Below are positions 46,801 through 61,270 of a stretch of 64,000 nucleotides of DNA, in pieces. The notes under the pieces were generated by a model, which saw nothing but the letters and a program-made list of their open reading frames with translations, was not told where the DNA came from and made no database searches. Origin of the DNA: Chaunax sp. Z400 (lineage: Eukaryota; Chordata; Actinopteri; Lophiiformes; Chaunacidae); assembly GCA_037577475.1 (NCBI GenBank), contig CM075192.1, forward strand, positions 5,926,408 to 5,990,407. Direction: 5' to 3'. The position numbers and the translations under genes were made by a program. Numbering within the stretch: position 1 is the stretch's first letter; the number at the start of each line of letters is the position of its first letter.

Positions 46801-48459
46801 CTGCTGGCATTTGCATATAATTTCATTTATTAACTTAAACACGTGCAACAGCCATGTGCTTGTCACTGCGCTCTGTGTTGACGCCTCTTTAATCCGAGGC
46901 TGCAGAGTCCTGCTGCTTCAGATGGTTGCAGAGATTCCATGATATGAAGAAGACTCCTTTCATGTAGTATAACAGCAGCTGTGGACAACAGACTCTGTAT
47001 TAACCCCATATTAATGTGTAGATCAACACAGAGTCATTTATCAATGCTACTGCTTTATCTACAGTAAGTGTTAGATAATATGCTAATTTAAATGCGTCTC
47101 CCACTTGGGGAGAGTTTACTTGAATGTTTTATTAATATAGTTTTCTTTCATTTTAAGAATCACTGTTTCATTTTTGTGTATTTTCTTTAGTTGACAAATT
47201 CCCCAAAGTGGCAGTGGGGTGATGTTGAGCCAGATGGGGTTCCAGATTGGTGTAAAGCAAATTACAAGGTCAGGAAAAATAGTAAACATCATGAAAATAG
47301 GGCTCTGCGTTCTATACAAACAGTATTGTGTTTTAATATCACACATGAAACAACATCTGTACATGGTAGAAAAGGGGCTCCAGTAAATTTAATGACTACA
47401 TGACATTTGGCAATGTTGTATTTGGCAATTGAAGTTTTGATTCATATCTTGGGCGCATGCTAATGGAGTAGCAATAAAAAGGACACAAGGTGAGCACAGC
47501 TTTCTTTTTGTGCAAAAAAGAAATATGCAGCCTACTTTCACAACCCTGTCCTTGAGCCGTCCTTTAGTTTCAAGCTGCTATCACACAAGAGCCTCGGCAA
47601 CAAACACAAAAGAGAGAGGCTCGAGATTAGTCTAGCTGTTTGAAAGGAAATTGAACATTGTGTCGCAGCAACCAGACGAGACGAGTTCTGTCACTTTGTT
47701 TTATTCTTTTTTTCCCCCCCTCAGGACAGCGAGGTAATCATTGCTCCAAGGACAGCATGAATGCAGATGGGTGAAAGGTTCTCTGAACCAGAAGATGCTC
47801 ACATAAGTGTAATACAAGTCTTTGTTGGACAAGTCCAATCTCTTATGGTGGTGATGAGTGGTCTATCATCTGCTGTATGCCATCTGGTCTGCTTAGAACA
47901 CAGACAAGACTATGTGAACAAGTCTGGTTAGCACTCACTCACATTTTTTTTTAAAATCCAGCAAACAGCAATATAATTAAGTTAATTTAGAAGTACCAGT
48001 ACTATTACCTTAGTATAAAAATTCTACAGGGGTTGTGCACCTTAGATAATTTTTTTTATTATATTTTATTTTCAGTTTACATAAGAAAAATGCACATTTG
48101 TTAAGTAAAATGTTTTCTCTTGTTTGGAACTAATCTAATACAATTTGGTGGAACCTGTTGAGAAAATAAATCCAATGTTTTGTGTTGATGTGGAATTGGG
48201 CTCCATTGTTAGTGTCATTCAAAATAACACAAGACAACAACATATGAGTATGGATCAGTTCACAGTGCAGCCAAACACACTATTAAAAGAGAAGATGCAA
48301 TGCATCATGTTGTGTGAATAAAGACGCTTGCACAGTGCAAAGGCACAGTATACTACAATGTAGTCCAACACACTTTAAGCACTTATTCTTTATATTTCTA
48401 CAATAACAATAGATCTTTAACAATGTATCAAATGACAATGTGAAATGAATGTGACCGTG

Positions 48460-48800
48460 TGAAAGAGTTTTCTCGTAGTGATGAACCTGTTAATAATCAG
48501 CTGAATCTGAGGCTGATGTTGGCTTTATGGAGACTCAGCGACAGTTTCTTTCTTAAGCTGTCCGGCCTGCAATTTTACTGTGTTTTTCACTCTCACTGTT
48601 CTCATATCATCATTATCAGCCGCAGCGGGCAGCTGTTTTCAGTGAAAAGGCTCTAGAACTCACTGCACACTACCTGCTCAGCGTCAGACAACAGCCACAC
48701 AGCAGCTAGCCGCTCTCATAGTGGAGCATATTGCTGCTAAAGAGACAGATGTTTCCATCGGGAGGTAGAGACTCAAAATTGAGCAAAAGTACTGCTGGAC
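48460..48800. repeat. Probable dispersed repeat, class unknown
   Basis: The segment with GCTGTCCGGCCTGCAATTTT and CGCAGCGGGCAGCTGTTTTC through GTTTCCATCGGGAGGTAGAG is richer in GC than its surroundings and resembles an interspersed fish repeat known to me only by sight. No coding frame is supported. Confidence 0.35.
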
Positions 48801-50162
48801 TTAAAATCATTAACTGGCCAGAAATTCAAATCCATATAAATATTAAAGTCACTATTTACATTTAAAAGGTGATGGTATTGTTTTTGCACTCTTCCTCAGC
48901 CGTAAAGTATGACCCTGCATGTCAACAACTAGGGCTATTATGACAATGTGATATTATGATATGACTTTAAATAAATGTTTTTTTTGTTTTTTTTGTTAAA
49001 CATCACAGTTACATAAAGTGAACTTTGTACAAGACAACATTGACAAATAAATTAAACACATATTTACAAAAGGTTTGCTGATAAAAAATGTGTCTTTCTC
49101 CCATACGTCACAGACTTTTGTCGTTTCGATGAGTTATGTGCTGAAAGGCTGTTGAATGCAGGGAAGCACTTCAAGGAGCATTTTCCAGAGCAAGTGCTCT
49201 CAGTGAGACGCACATTAGTCTCCACCATAAAGGAAATCGAGCAAGGCTCAGTTCAATATTTGCACACTCTATTCATAAGGCACTATTCCATAGTGTCCTT
49301 GTTTGAGCAGCAACAATTAATCTATTTTTAACTTAACTTATAATGGTCAGCTCACAAGCACTGGAAGATCCATCTCAAAACTGAAACTAATGAAACACAT
49401 CTGCACTATGGTGCAGGAGACCGTCTGACTGTCTGCATTGCTGGAACATGTTTTATACATGTGCATATATGTCAAGCACAGCATACAGTTCATCATACAT
49501 TCAGCAGGATAAATTTCTCATATCCCTAAGCAAAATAACATCCACTCACTCTATGGGTCTGCACTTATCTTGTTTCAAAATTCACCTCGCCTTTTGCTGT
49601 TTCATTATCACCATAATCCCTATGTGCCTGTCAGAAAATTGGTTTTATGCAACATGCCTGAATGAGAGGTGAAAAAAAAAAATCACTGCGCTGCCTGAGA
49701 AAAAAGCAGAGAAAAAGAAATAAGTGCGAAGGTGTAAATGAAAAAATATTTTTAGGTGCGCTGCAGCGTACTGTATGAGCAAAAGCAGAATGAAATTTAC
49801 ATTCTCGGGTTTGTTTGTCATTGAAAATGGTGCTGAAGAGAAAAAGAATTGCACAGAAGGAAATAATATATGTATTTGGGGGAACTGCCTCCAGACAATG
49901 GATATAAATATGAAGCAAAAGTGAGAGAACATGATGAAGGTATATATTACGGGGCCTGTTCTAGGAATAGGAACTGCTAAGATGATTATGTAAGTACAAG
50001 CAAATTCCGAAGCTGCAAGCACTTATAATTGTTTTGGCAAATTATCTTTGTCTCTGTTGGACTCAACACCATCAGACAGAGGGAGGCAGTTTACAGTTCT
50101 AATTTCTCATCGGACGAGTTTCCCATATCAAGATTACAGATGGAGTTGATACTTAATGATAC

Positions 50163-50163
<1 letters not shown>

Positions 50164-50250
<87 letters not shown>
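50164..50250. repeat. (CA)n microsatellite
   Basis: About 43 uninterrupted CA dinucleotides. Confidence 0.97.
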
Positions 50251-50251
<1 letters not shown>

Positions 50252-52599
50252 CAGTAGTCACAGTGAATGAATGAGGAGCAGATCAGGACTCTATAAAGAT
50301 AATAGATTTGTTAATTGAGAAAAGACTTTAAGATGCGTAATCAAGCATTCTAATTAACTCTAACACAATTTTTAAATTGCTACACTAATCAATATTTATC
50401 ATTACCAAGAATGTTATATACAGTATATATACTGCATCTATACAGTATATAGTGCAAAGCAGCGTGAAGTGAGGCTGGCTGGGCTCATCAAACCAGTGGA
50501 AGTTGGATGCAGGGGATTTGTGGGGAAAATCAACAATCAAGTTTCTCAGTGCTGCTGATAGAGCTGGGGACCAGCAAACGGCTGGCAGAGCAACTGGTTG
50601 TGGCAACGGAGGAGGGACAATTTCTAGGCCTCAACACCCCAACAAGGGCATCAAGCAGGGGATGTTTGAGAGACATCCATGAACTGGTCACTCAAACTTT
50701 ATTTACCTTTCAAAGAATCTGCATGCCGTTCAAAGAGCCATTCAAAGACAGAACAAGTTGTTGTATTAGGTGTTGTACTCAGTTACACAATCAAAGGGCG
50801 TGATCATGGACCTATATATGCAGGCACATGACATAGGTGTGAATATTCAAAGCATTGTGTTTAAAGTAAATACATTTTTTTTAAATTAGCTTCCTTGGGT
50901 CATACCATTTGATTTGTACCCCCACACATACCTGACCATACCCTTAAAATGTCAATTTTAAAGAGTTGCTAAACTTAGCAGAGGTCATTCTCTGTGATGT
51001 CATATCCTGTCACATGGTCTTCTTTCACAAATTAACAAAATGCCCCCTTGAAGGAGCAGTTATGCAGCCTTGACACTTCAGGAAGTTGACTTGCCTGACT
51101 TGATTCCCCAAATGAATATAATATCGACAACAAAGGTGTCCCATTACTCTTATTTAGTATTAAATTGTTGTAATGTTAGTATAAACTCAACCAGTTGATG
51201 TGTAAAATAAAGTCCAGCTATTTGGTACAAAGTTGTTTCATCACACATCTCCCATATTCAGCAGCATCTCCCAAATATTATCTCAAAACCAGAAATTTAA
51301 AACCAGGTCCTCAAAAATGTGTGCAAGCAAGCAGCTTTTTGAAATATAACAAAGTCATATAAATGCAATAATTAGCAAATTAGGATCAAGTCATTTACCC
51401 ATCTACAAGTCTAGTGTATTTGTTCCGAACATACCAGAGTTCTCCAAATCCATCTATCCATCCCTCACATTTAAATCCATTCAGTGCATGAACTTTTACA
51501 GAGAAGCTTTCATTTGTGATGCTGTTTTCCCATTCTGTTCAGTGTTTCTTTGAGGTTGGCAGAGCTGCCATATCTTTCTTCCTGTGTCAATAAGATGTAA
51601 AAACACGGCGAGCTTTAATCGATAGAACAACGCGGAACAGAGAGGAGCCTGCAGGTAGCTTTACTAATATTGTACTGTCAGTTCAGTCCTGCTGCAGCTC
51701 TGCCTTGAACTCTGTTTCTTGTTTGATCTTTCCCGAGTTACCATTCCTCATTCCATTAATTATCATTCTGTCACGAAGAGTGAAAGAAAAACAACATTCT
51801 GTTTTTTGTTATGATTTATAAAGGATTGTCTGGAGTTCACAAAAAAAACGAGTGAAGAGGGCAAGAAGAAAGAGACTGTGTAAAAGGGTGTGCATAGCTG
51901 CACTGCGCTCTGCAAAGTGTTCATGTTTATATGTGTGAGTCAGTGTGTGTGTGAAGGCCTTATGTGCAGGGCTGCACAGAGCTGATAGCTGACCCATCAA
52001 GCATGGCCCACCTAGAGCAGAATTAAAAACACCAACATCAGAAAAAGCCCCAGCAGAGAGCATTTCTAAAGAGTAGTGCTGCAACGTGCACATTTAAAAG
52101 AACTACCTCAGCCACAAACACACCTCAAAACCTCAGCCAACAATGGACGCTTACAAAAGACAGACCACAGACTGGGGAGAACAGACTTCGTGTCCTTCAC
52201 CTTTCACACTTGAGCTGTGTGCTTCCTGTGTTTGAAGAGAAGGCCTAAGTCCCCTCTCTGTGAGGATGTGACGCATGGAGCACAGTCGAGTTTTTTGGTA
52301 CACAGGTTCAGTTCTCACAGAGCTGGAGAGCCGAGAGTCGGTCTAAATCCTGACTGAGGTCACAATATCTCAACTGTCATTATGGAGCAGAGTCTTTATG
52401 ACTGTCTTCTTTCCATTCACATGTACGAGGACAGACATGCAGGTGAGTTGAAGGCCACGCATTTCAACCGTTACAGACATTTGGTGGCAGTTAAGCATCG
52501 AGATACTTTGATTTCCCAGGTAAAGGTAAGGAGGCAGAGCATTGCCTACAGCAGCAGAGACCACTGGTACCCATAATAGACCTATACATGCCATGAAAA

Positions 52600-52850
52600 T
52601 AAGAAATCCTCTTCCAGCACTGGCCCACATGTCATTGGTGTTTGCCCACTTTCTGGAAGAGAATGACATCACAGTTCTGGAATTGTCAGCTATGAGCCCC
52701 GATGTAAAAAGGGATTGTTTGAGTGAGTGAGTCAGTGTGACAGCGTCAACATCCTCCAATCAGCAGCAGCTCTGACTGAAGAGTGGGCGTACCAGTCCAT
52801 GAGGAGGAGGATTACCGCTCTAATCGATGCTGATGGGGGGTAAGTAAACA
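52600..52850 (+). pseudogene. Tc1-like transposase fragment
   Basis: Plus-strand blocks read VFAHFLEENDITVLEL, SAMSPDV and then, after frame breaks, LTEEWAYQSMRRRITALIDA (about 52770-52835). This is the C-terminal end of a Tc1-like transposase in its usual order. Homology upstream of 52600 (open frame from 52382) is uncertain. Confidence 0.75.
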
Positions 52851-53598
52851 CTGATTGTGTAAAATGTTGTGTCATCTGAGAAATTCATGGTGCTTATATT
52901 TGTGTTGTTTTGTCTCTTTGATAATGAGGACCAAAATATGTTTTTTTGTTTGTTTTGTTTGTCAAATGACAGAAAATACCCAATCAAATTTTGAAGTAAG
53001 AGGTAAGCGGTGGGTCTTTAAATACTTTGATACGTTTGATACAGAAGTTGACCTAAATTTAACATGGTGTTGACATTATGACACAATATTAGGAACTCCA
53101 TTTTCTTTAGACAATGTGACCTTGTTTTGTAATAAATTTTATTCATTCATTGTGACATGAATTTGCTATATTCTTTGTTAATAATGACATCATGTTGTGT
53201 AGAAATTTTTTCAATTTATATATTAATATCATTAATGCAGCATTTTGTCTATTAAATATTGTGTACATTTTGTTTAGTCATTGGGAAATCATAATGTACA
53301 ACATTATATTTTTATTATGACTTCACATTTTTAGTAATTTTTTTCGTTGCATTGTGTTATGCAAAATGTTGTTTATTCATGTTGTGTATTCCTTGGGGAA
53401 TAGAGTGACAACACCATCCATTGTTGAAATCAATACTTTGTCTCACAACAAGACTGAAAGAGAGTCTTGGGGCATTTCTACCCTGAATAAAAAGAAATTC
53501 CTCTTTAATTCTAACGACACATTATCAGATAGACTAGTTTAAGATAATTAAAGTCAAATGACAACATACTTTCAATTTTTGATAAGATGATTCTAGGG

Positions 53599-53650
53599 AT
53601 ATATATATCTATATATATATATATATATATAGATATATATATATATATAT

Positions 53651-53691
<41 letters not shown>
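53599..53691. repeat. (AT)n-(GA)n compound microsatellite
   Basis: AT repeats to 53653, then GA repeats to 53691. Confidence 0.95.
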
Positions 53692-53693
<2 letters not shown>

Positions 53694-54719
53694 TGAGGCT
53701 GCCACTACAATAGACTTGTTTAAGGGCAGTGGCAGAGGAGTGCAGAGGTTGTTTTATTGAATTCTGCTGTCTATAGAGCTGTTTGACTGCTGTTCATTGA
53801 GCCGCTCTCTTCCCCAGTGTAAACACTGGAGTCATGAGGGAGATGCAGAGGCAGCTTTTCTACAGATGAAATGGAGATTGGCCTGGTTTAGTGCGGGCTA
53901 TGCATCATGGGAGTTTGATCAGATACAGTATTTTGCTGCAGGGCCTCTCAAACCATGGGCTAGGAAACAGGGTCCCCGTAGCAACTGGTGATGTAAAATA
54001 ATTCAGGATAATGTGATATTGTAGTGGGTCAAAATCCGGTCACACCGAGCAGTGGATGGAGTGATTTTGTTTTCCATAAATTGAGCCATCCATCCATGAG
54101 GAATGTCTCAAAACTACTGGCAGCTGATGTGTGAAATGTAGATTGATCTGCATTGATTTTATTCTGCAGTGATTGTACACATGGGTTGGCTCCGACATCA
54201 TCCAGATCCCTTTTACATTTTCTTCCACCCGCTAACCACCAAAACAAATGATGCTGTCTGATTTAGAGACACACCCACATGGACATTTCACTTCACCTGT
54301 AGAGACTCAGGATTTATCAGGAGGATGGCTGCTTTCACTGAACTAACATTAGATCCTGTTGCATCAGGAGATTTAATAAATAATGAAGTTAAAGCTGTGC
54401 CTTGTGCGTAAATGCAAACGGAGACACGGGTATTGTTTTTTACTACCAGGGGATTGCTGCAGACAATCTAATTAATTTAATGTAATTAACTGACACTGGG
54501 CTCCTCTGTCCCCTTATCACTCAGGCTTATCAAAGTGCTTCAAATTGAATGAGTGGCCATTTAATCTTCATGTATTTAATACTTCATGTATGTATGATGT
54601 CTTTATTACATACAGGTCTGATTTAAAACCATGATTAACTATTATTACACACATCTTAGGAGCACAAGCCAGCCAGTAACAAAGACAGATACAGAAGGGA
54701 AAGCATTTAATCTGCTCGA

Positions 54720-54769
<50 letters not shown>

Positions 54770-54799
54770 TATTACTATCATTATTATCATTATTATTGA
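54720..54799. repeat. (TTA)n microsatellite
   Basis: Thirteen or so perfect units followed by an ATC-interrupted stretch. Confidence 0.95.
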
Positions 54800-55164
54800 A
54801 TAGTACTAAATAACCATTGTATCATACATTTAACTATGATGTGTTTAAATGTGAATTTCTGAGGCAATTTGGAATTTTCAGCACACACACAAACACATAA
54901 CTGTTATTATGTGGAGCCTTTTTGTTGTGGTTTTGTAGCAGTGGAGCAGAGAACACACCTTATTGTTTGCCTTCCTATCTGTCTGACTGACAGTTTAATT
55001 GATCAGATTGATCAGATAAGATTGTGAAACTTTATGTAACTGTTGCTGGACTAAATAGTATCTTAGCTCACTACAGTTTCCAAGTAGCTTGACCAACACT
55101 GGTAGATGGATAGCAAAAGAAAGTAGAGGCACTCAGAACACATATCTCTGCCATGACTGTAAAA

Positions 55165-55355
55165 AATGTCCCGGGTCCTCACCTTGATCTGCATCCCCCT
55201 CAAAGTCCAACCACCTCTTCTCCATTCTAAGGGCCACCTCTCTACAAAACTGAACCAAAATCCATTCAGAACCCTGAAATACTTATTAGCAAACAAACAA
55301 ACAAACAGACAGGCAGACAGCGATGAAGACATGACCTCTTTGGCTGAGGTAATAG
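55165..55355 (+). repeat. Dispersed repeat family B, degraded
   Basis: Ordered blocks CTTGATCTGCATCCC, AAAATCCATTCAGAACCC, AGCAAACAAACAAACAAAC with ACAGACAGG, and ATGACCTCTTTGGCTGAGG recall the tail of the other family B copies. Confidence 0.45.
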
Positions 55356-56002
55356 AGAAATGCTGAACATGAACATCATGTATTTGTAGCTGTAAACAGT
55401 AGCACCTATACTGTGTATGGCACACATGTACATGTCAGTCAACTGACACAAAAATACACACCATTGCAGACCATGACCATAATGTAAAATCAGCAACATT
55501 TGGACTGTGGTCTGTTTGGCCAATGAGATTTGGTGATTACTTATATGTAATGTGTCTGTTGGGGGCCAACAATCACAGGACATCCTGTTTCTACATCATA
55601 TAGAGTCATATGTATGCAGCTGTTATACGTATTCATTGCATAGATATCATGTGAGCAAGGTCACAGCTCTACCCTCCACTCAACTGGCCCTCCCCTGTCT
55701 GCCATCCAGAGAGCTTCACATCACTCAAAGATGACAATCTAATGAAATATCCTTGTACTGGGCTCATGGTGCCTTCAAGTGCATTCTGCCAAATAGCTAT
55801 TAAAATGCCCTACACTCTGTGATTGCCTTTCAGAGAGGAGGAAATTGGAGAAGGCAATAGATTGGGCCGGAGGATTAAATTGGTGGAGGGGTTGATTAGA
55901 TAGCAGCAGCCTGTCAAGATCTCATTGACCAGGATACGCTTTTAGACAGCAGCGGGGCCACACACAGGCATGAATATCTACATTTCCTCTTACAGCGAAG
56001 CA

Positions 56003-56006
<4 letters not shown>

Positions 56007-56058
<52 letters not shown>
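56007..56058. repeat. (TG)n microsatellite
   Basis: 26 TG dinucleotides. Confidence 0.95.
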
Positions 56059-56061
<3 letters not shown>

Positions 56062-58194
56062 GTATATATAATTACAATATTGAATTAAATTAAATTAAAT
56101 AAATATCCTGGCTCCCACAGGATCTATTCCTCCCTGTCATCCTCTGCTACATGCTGTTCTGGATGGTTCCAGCCCACTTTAACCTCTGACTGTAAGCAAG
56201 ATGATATATTGTTTCATAGGTCTGTGATGTCTGTGTTGAGACTGGTGATATGTGCTTACTGTACGTCTTCCTGTCCCATTTGACATTGTTATGTTGGGGT
56301 GCAAAAGTCAGAAGGTTGTGTTTTTGAAAATCAATACAGTAGCTATCTCAAGAAAGAAAAAAGAAATACTGCGATAATCAAGTATATCCATATTCTTTAA
56401 CACCCACAAATCACCAAACAGAAATGTTGATTTTAAAATTCTTGCCTTCTACAATATCTGCTCACAGCAGCTACAGTATGGATAAGTTAAGGGGGAAGAC
56501 TGCAGAAAATAAGCCTCATACCCAGAGAAGACTGTGGTTATAGTTAATAAGGTGGTAAATGTTAATGGAGTCCTGCAGTGGGACACAAACTCCAGTCTGC
56601 TGCTTGAAAATCTGAGGTGGTAGATGCCTACCTGCCACTTCCAGCATCACACCCTTATTTTCCCCCACTGCTACATTACTACTTACTATCATAGTGAGCT
56701 TCAGATTAGGTATTGGAATGTAACCCCTGGGTTAATCTAACAGAAAATTGCTGGTCAAATCAAAATGTCAATGCTGACTTTCAGGCTTGACACAAACTGC
56801 CACGCTAATGAAGGCAAATGCTTTGCATACACATCCTCCACCCCGACCTCCACCCCCTTACTTTACACGGCACCGTATGAAGGTCACACTCATCTCTGCC
56901 ACTGAGCACTAGAATTTAAAGTAAATCTCAAATGCAAAGCAGCTGTATATGAATGTTAAAGAAAGGGTGTACATTGTATTTATATTGTAGGAGATAAAAC
57001 TGAGGAACTGGCAATCCACTAATGGTGTTCAATGACTTAACAGCTTTCCTTTTCACAGCTGGATGCTCTGCTATACTCACACAGGAACAGAGTGAGAGAG
57101 GAACTAAAGTATGCCCTTTACTGCAATGCAAAGTTTAGCCTGTGGCTGCAGTCTTGTGAATTTCTGCTCAACTGTTTTTTCAAAGTGTAACCAATGCAAT
57201 TAACTCTTTGAAGAAAAGCCGAGTCGACCTTTCTGACAGTGCAAAAAGAATAAGGAGTCAAAGGGTAAAGATATGCATGTTTATGGTAATGATGCTCATG
57301 CATAGTCTAGCATTGGCACACAGCTTTAGTTGAATTAATTATCCCCTGAGTATGTCATTACTCTCATTTCTCAGCTCCTTTAACATTTAGCATGAATGGG
57401 ATTATTGGTCTGCATGACAGTGCTATACACCTGCAGGCCTCCATGCAAACATGATTCAATGGTTTCACCGTCACAACACACAAGCTCAAACATTCATTAT
57501 GCACTGATGGCTCATTATTACAAACCAACCACCAAGCAGAGAAACCTGTGACAAAGCTTCATCTATTGCAAATGAGCAGGAAAATACCTAAAAGTGATGT
57601 AGCGGCCGCGCCCACAGGATGTGAATGTTACCTATCGCTCTTGGAAACTGCCTTAGCACTGATGAATGATTCCTAATCAATCTCTGTCATCAGTACAGAC
57701 AGGGACTGAAGATAGAACTGTGCTTTATTGAACTGAGGTGGAGTCTGGCTCAGCTAAAGCAGTCGAGGGCATCGATCCATCAGTCAATAACCTGCACTAT
57801 TCGTAGCCAAACCTTTGCTGACTGTTGTTTGTATCTGTTTCAAGCTCTCTTCAAGGAGATCACTATATGGCCTTGGCTCTGATCTTTATATGGTCAGCTG
57901 GGATTCATGCTCAGGCTGCACAAACTAGGAAGGCTCTCATTAAACAAGAAGACTGTCAAAGTAATCACAACACAGTGTCATATAGCAGTGTCAATAGTGA
58001 AGCCACTTTACAGAGCACATTTAAAACACCACACACATTAACCACAGCGCAGCACAATGAAAATACTCGAATAACTATTTTGAAATACATTTACTTACAC
58101 ATTAAAAATGCAAATACTATAGAAAAGCACACTACATATCATCTGACGATCATACTGAATCATTCAGCTGGTCTGGCTCTGGTTAAAGGGAAGA

Positions 58195-58925
58195 ACATCC
58201 ATCAAGCATCACCTCCTCTGTTTGATCAGGATATGTCCTTTAAATTGGACATAAAACAAACTGCCTTCTTTCACTTGCACAATATGTGAGAATGTCTCAA
58301 AAATGCATTTGTTACTACCAGGCTATTATCAGGCTGTCCCAGTATGTCTCTAAAGACTGATCCAGAATGCTGCTGCACATGTACTGACCAGAACTACTGT
58401 AAGAGATCATATCTCTCCTGTATTAGCCTCTCTGCATTGACTCCTTGTAAAATCCTCCCTCACATACAAAGCCCTTAATGGTCAGGCACCAACTTCAAGA
58501 GCTCCTAGTACCCTACTACCTGACTAGAGCGTCATGCTCCCATGCAGGATGCAGGGTTACTTGTGGTCCTTAGAGTCTCTGAAATAGGGATTATTGTAGT
58601 GTGTTGTGTAATTAGAAACACTAATTGCAATATTTCTGATATTAGAGCTGCTATTGTTATTGTTGCTGTAAATCTGTGTCCCTGTTCATCAACCCCGCCT
58701 CTCTCACCCACTTCTGTGTCTCTCTCTTAACTCAATCAGTCTTGGATCTGCTCGAGGTTTCTGCCATTAAAAGGAGGTTTTTCCTCACCACTGTCGCCAA
58801 GTGCTTGTTCATGGGGGACTGTTGGGTCTCTGTAGAATAAAGAGTCAGTCTAGACCTGCTCTTTTTGGAAACTGCCTTGAGATACATTTTTTGTGATTTG
58901 GTGCTATACAATAAAACTGACTTGA
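58195..58925 (+). mobile_element. L2-like LINE fragment: RT remnant plus 3' UTR
   Basis: The frame ending at 58289 closes with LFDQDMSFKLDIKQ and TAFFHLHNM, the L2-type block before the terminal RT region. Degraded RT sequence follows (58330-58510, including QNAAA- and ISPV-like traces). The 3' end block shared with 40130-40346 occupies 58741-58925 (CTTGGATCTGCTCGAGG, CACTGTCGCCAAGTGC, GTCTAGACCTGCTC). This copy links the RT part to the 3' block, so it supports the L2 call at 40010. Confidence 0.75.
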
Positions 58926-60119
58926 CACTTGCAGTGTCCTCTAAGTTTACTCAAATAAAGCTCTGTTGCATCTGAGGGAGCCTTTGGAATCTATCACTGA
59001 CTTCCCAGGGCTATTCAGTAAGGTCTTTAAAATGGACTTAATGGGAGGAGGCACCTGGAATGGGCCACAGCTTACCTGGTGCCAGTCAGGAGCTGGTGGC
59101 TGTTTTGGTCTACACATGAGCAGGACAGGGCTGACAGATGAATATTGACCTGTCTATGAACTATATGATCATCTGACTGCTCCGGTTTCATTGTTGAAGC
59201 AATGCTGCCATGTTCCCAGGTCTGAGCACCTTTGGTTAGTTAGATTTATTATGACTAATAGAAAAGTATCAAAGCGAATTTATCCCCCAACATACTGATG
59301 CCAAAGAACAAGAGATGGTAAAGTGTAGAATCAGTATTATGAAGGTGAATGAATCAGTTAGTTATTAACTTTTACACCTAAGCAGTCTGGGAAACTGGAG
59401 GTGTGATCAGAACTACAACTGTGCTCCAGAATAGGCTCCATTAATAAGATATCATTAATAGATAATAGATAAATATTAAGTACAGACAGAACCTGACAGA
59501 TCATCTGCATCATTTTAATAACAGATTGTATATCATTACAGAAATTCTTATTTTCTACAAGTGGAAAAAAGCCCCTGAAAGTGTTTGAAGCTGTGTTCTC
59601 TCACAGTCCCAGCACATGTGTTAGCTATCAGCTGTAATGCAGACTCTATGTTGCAGAGGTCTAACGTCCTCAGATAACAATTGCAACACCAGAGCCCCCT
59701 CGCATTTGTGGGGAACGTAACCACGCAAAGAAAAGGAGATTGAAAAAACTTCACCCCAAGGCTGCCTTGCTGGGGTGATGAACTCTCTTTTCTCCTTTGC
59801 CAGCAGTACTTTTCACACATTCAGTGTGCAGCCTGAGCCCAGATTCATACTCTGTGTTTCCACCGCTTCAGACCCTCAGGACCTGCACTGTGAGAAGTTA
59901 CTAAAGTATATGAATTTACTGGAATAATAAACTACTTTCTTACTGATAAATCCAGTTCAGCAGGCTGCCTGAAAATATCTGCAGTCCGTCACATGACTGA
60001 CAGACAAAAAACAGTCAGGAAGGAGGAACCCAGAAGAACAAGGAAAGACCAGGAATTAAACAAACTAAACATACACAACAATAAGTCATCATGTTTCCTC
60101 ACTGTTAAAATATCTTTGA
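58926..60119. other. Unremarkable intron sequence
   Basis: No recognisable gene or repeat. Short open frames only. Confidence 0.45.
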
Positions 60120-61100
60120 TAACATATTTAAAGCCCAATGATGTAAAGTGCTCAATCCATGGTTCCTTCAGGCCGTGTCCCTTTGGCTAGATAAACTGTA
60201 TACATAATCTGAGCACAGAGCACAAGTGGATTGTATTAATTCTTTTAATTAATTACAGGTGTGCTTTGTGCTTAATATAAATTTAAACAATCACAGTTTC
60301 AACTCCCATTCCCTTTAACAGCCTGATGCGCCTGCAGTGAGCCATTGCTTTTTGAACAGCAGCACTCGTCTCACGGAGGGACTTCACTGTCTCCCAATTC
60401 TCTGTCTCATCAACGATTTCATTTAACTGAAAATGAGCAAATACGCCAATATTTTACTGAGCAGGAGGGCTGCTGCTCATCCCTGCACTTGTAATAACTC
60501 TAGTGGGGCTTACAGTTTGTAGATCAGGCAGGCCAGGTCATAAAATATCATTATTCTAATTAACAGCTGATTGGGTGCTGGTGGGTGAAATAATACATCA
60601 TTAATGAGGAAAATATTGCTTGCACTGCTTGCAAGTATACTCCAGCAGCACAAACAATACGTGCATCTTCACTGTCTGTGTCATTTATGCACAAGACACA
60701 ACAGCTCAATTGCATTAATTATTTAAACTTCTTGACAACCCACCATATCTAATGTTAATACATGCTCTGTATTCTTCTACACAGAGGTCACATACAGTCA
60801 GTCCCCTGAAACTGTTTGGAGTGAAGCAGCTGTCCTGATAAATCCTGCTGCACCAGTAGAGGGGATGTAAGAGCCAATCCCTGCATCAGTAGTGTGTAAC
60901 AAGCTCATTGTACCTATTAAGCCACTTTAAAGAGCAAAACACTGTGCCTTTGACTTTAACCAGATTTTTGTTGGTCAATCACTTTCTGCTGCATAAGATA
61001 GCAATGAGCCAACAACACACCTGACCATACCTCATTTTAACACTCCTGTGCAATTGCTATTTAAACAAAGTGGGCACTGGACATGCAATGATTGAAAACT
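60120..61100 (-). repeat. Dispersed repeat family A, longest copy, reverse orientation
   Basis: Read on the minus strand, the block TTAAAGGGAATGGGAGTTG (60305-60323) corresponds to the plus-oriented copies at 11225 and 40360. The plus-strand segment 60470-61090 is collinear with 13080-13800 (GGGTGAAATAATACATCATT, GAGCCAATCC, GATAGCAATGAGCCAACAA, CCTCATTTTAACA). The copy joins both halves and suggests a unit of about 1 kb. Confidence 0.55.
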
Positions 61101-61104
61101 AAAT

Positions 61105-61270
61105 GGGGCAGCAAGTCTACAAGTCGAAGTGTCCTTGAGCAAGAAGATACTGAACCCCAATTTGCTCCTCGGGTGCCGCAATGTAATGGCAGCACACTGC
61201 TCCTCAGGGATGGGTCAAATGCAGAGAAAGAATTTCCCCGTGTGGGATTAATAAAGTATCTAAAAAAAAA
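61105..61270 (+). mobile_element. 5'-truncated SINE (head-less copy)
   Basis: Matches the body and tail of the SINE at 9791-10001: GCAAGTCTACAAGTCGAAGT, GGATGGGTCAAATGCAGAG, AAGAATTTCCCCGTGTGG and TTAATAAAGTATCT followed by nine A. The tRNA-like head is missing, as expected for 5' truncation. Confidence 0.75.

Noticed and set aside
50507..50803. 98-codon plus-strand open frame
   Set aside because: No family motif and no splice or promoter context. Its length is expected by chance in 64 kb.
57825..58289. 154-codon plus-strand open frame with a signal-peptide-like start
   Set aside because: Its end is the conserved block of an L2-type LINE. The N-terminal part matches nothing and has no promoter or splice context.
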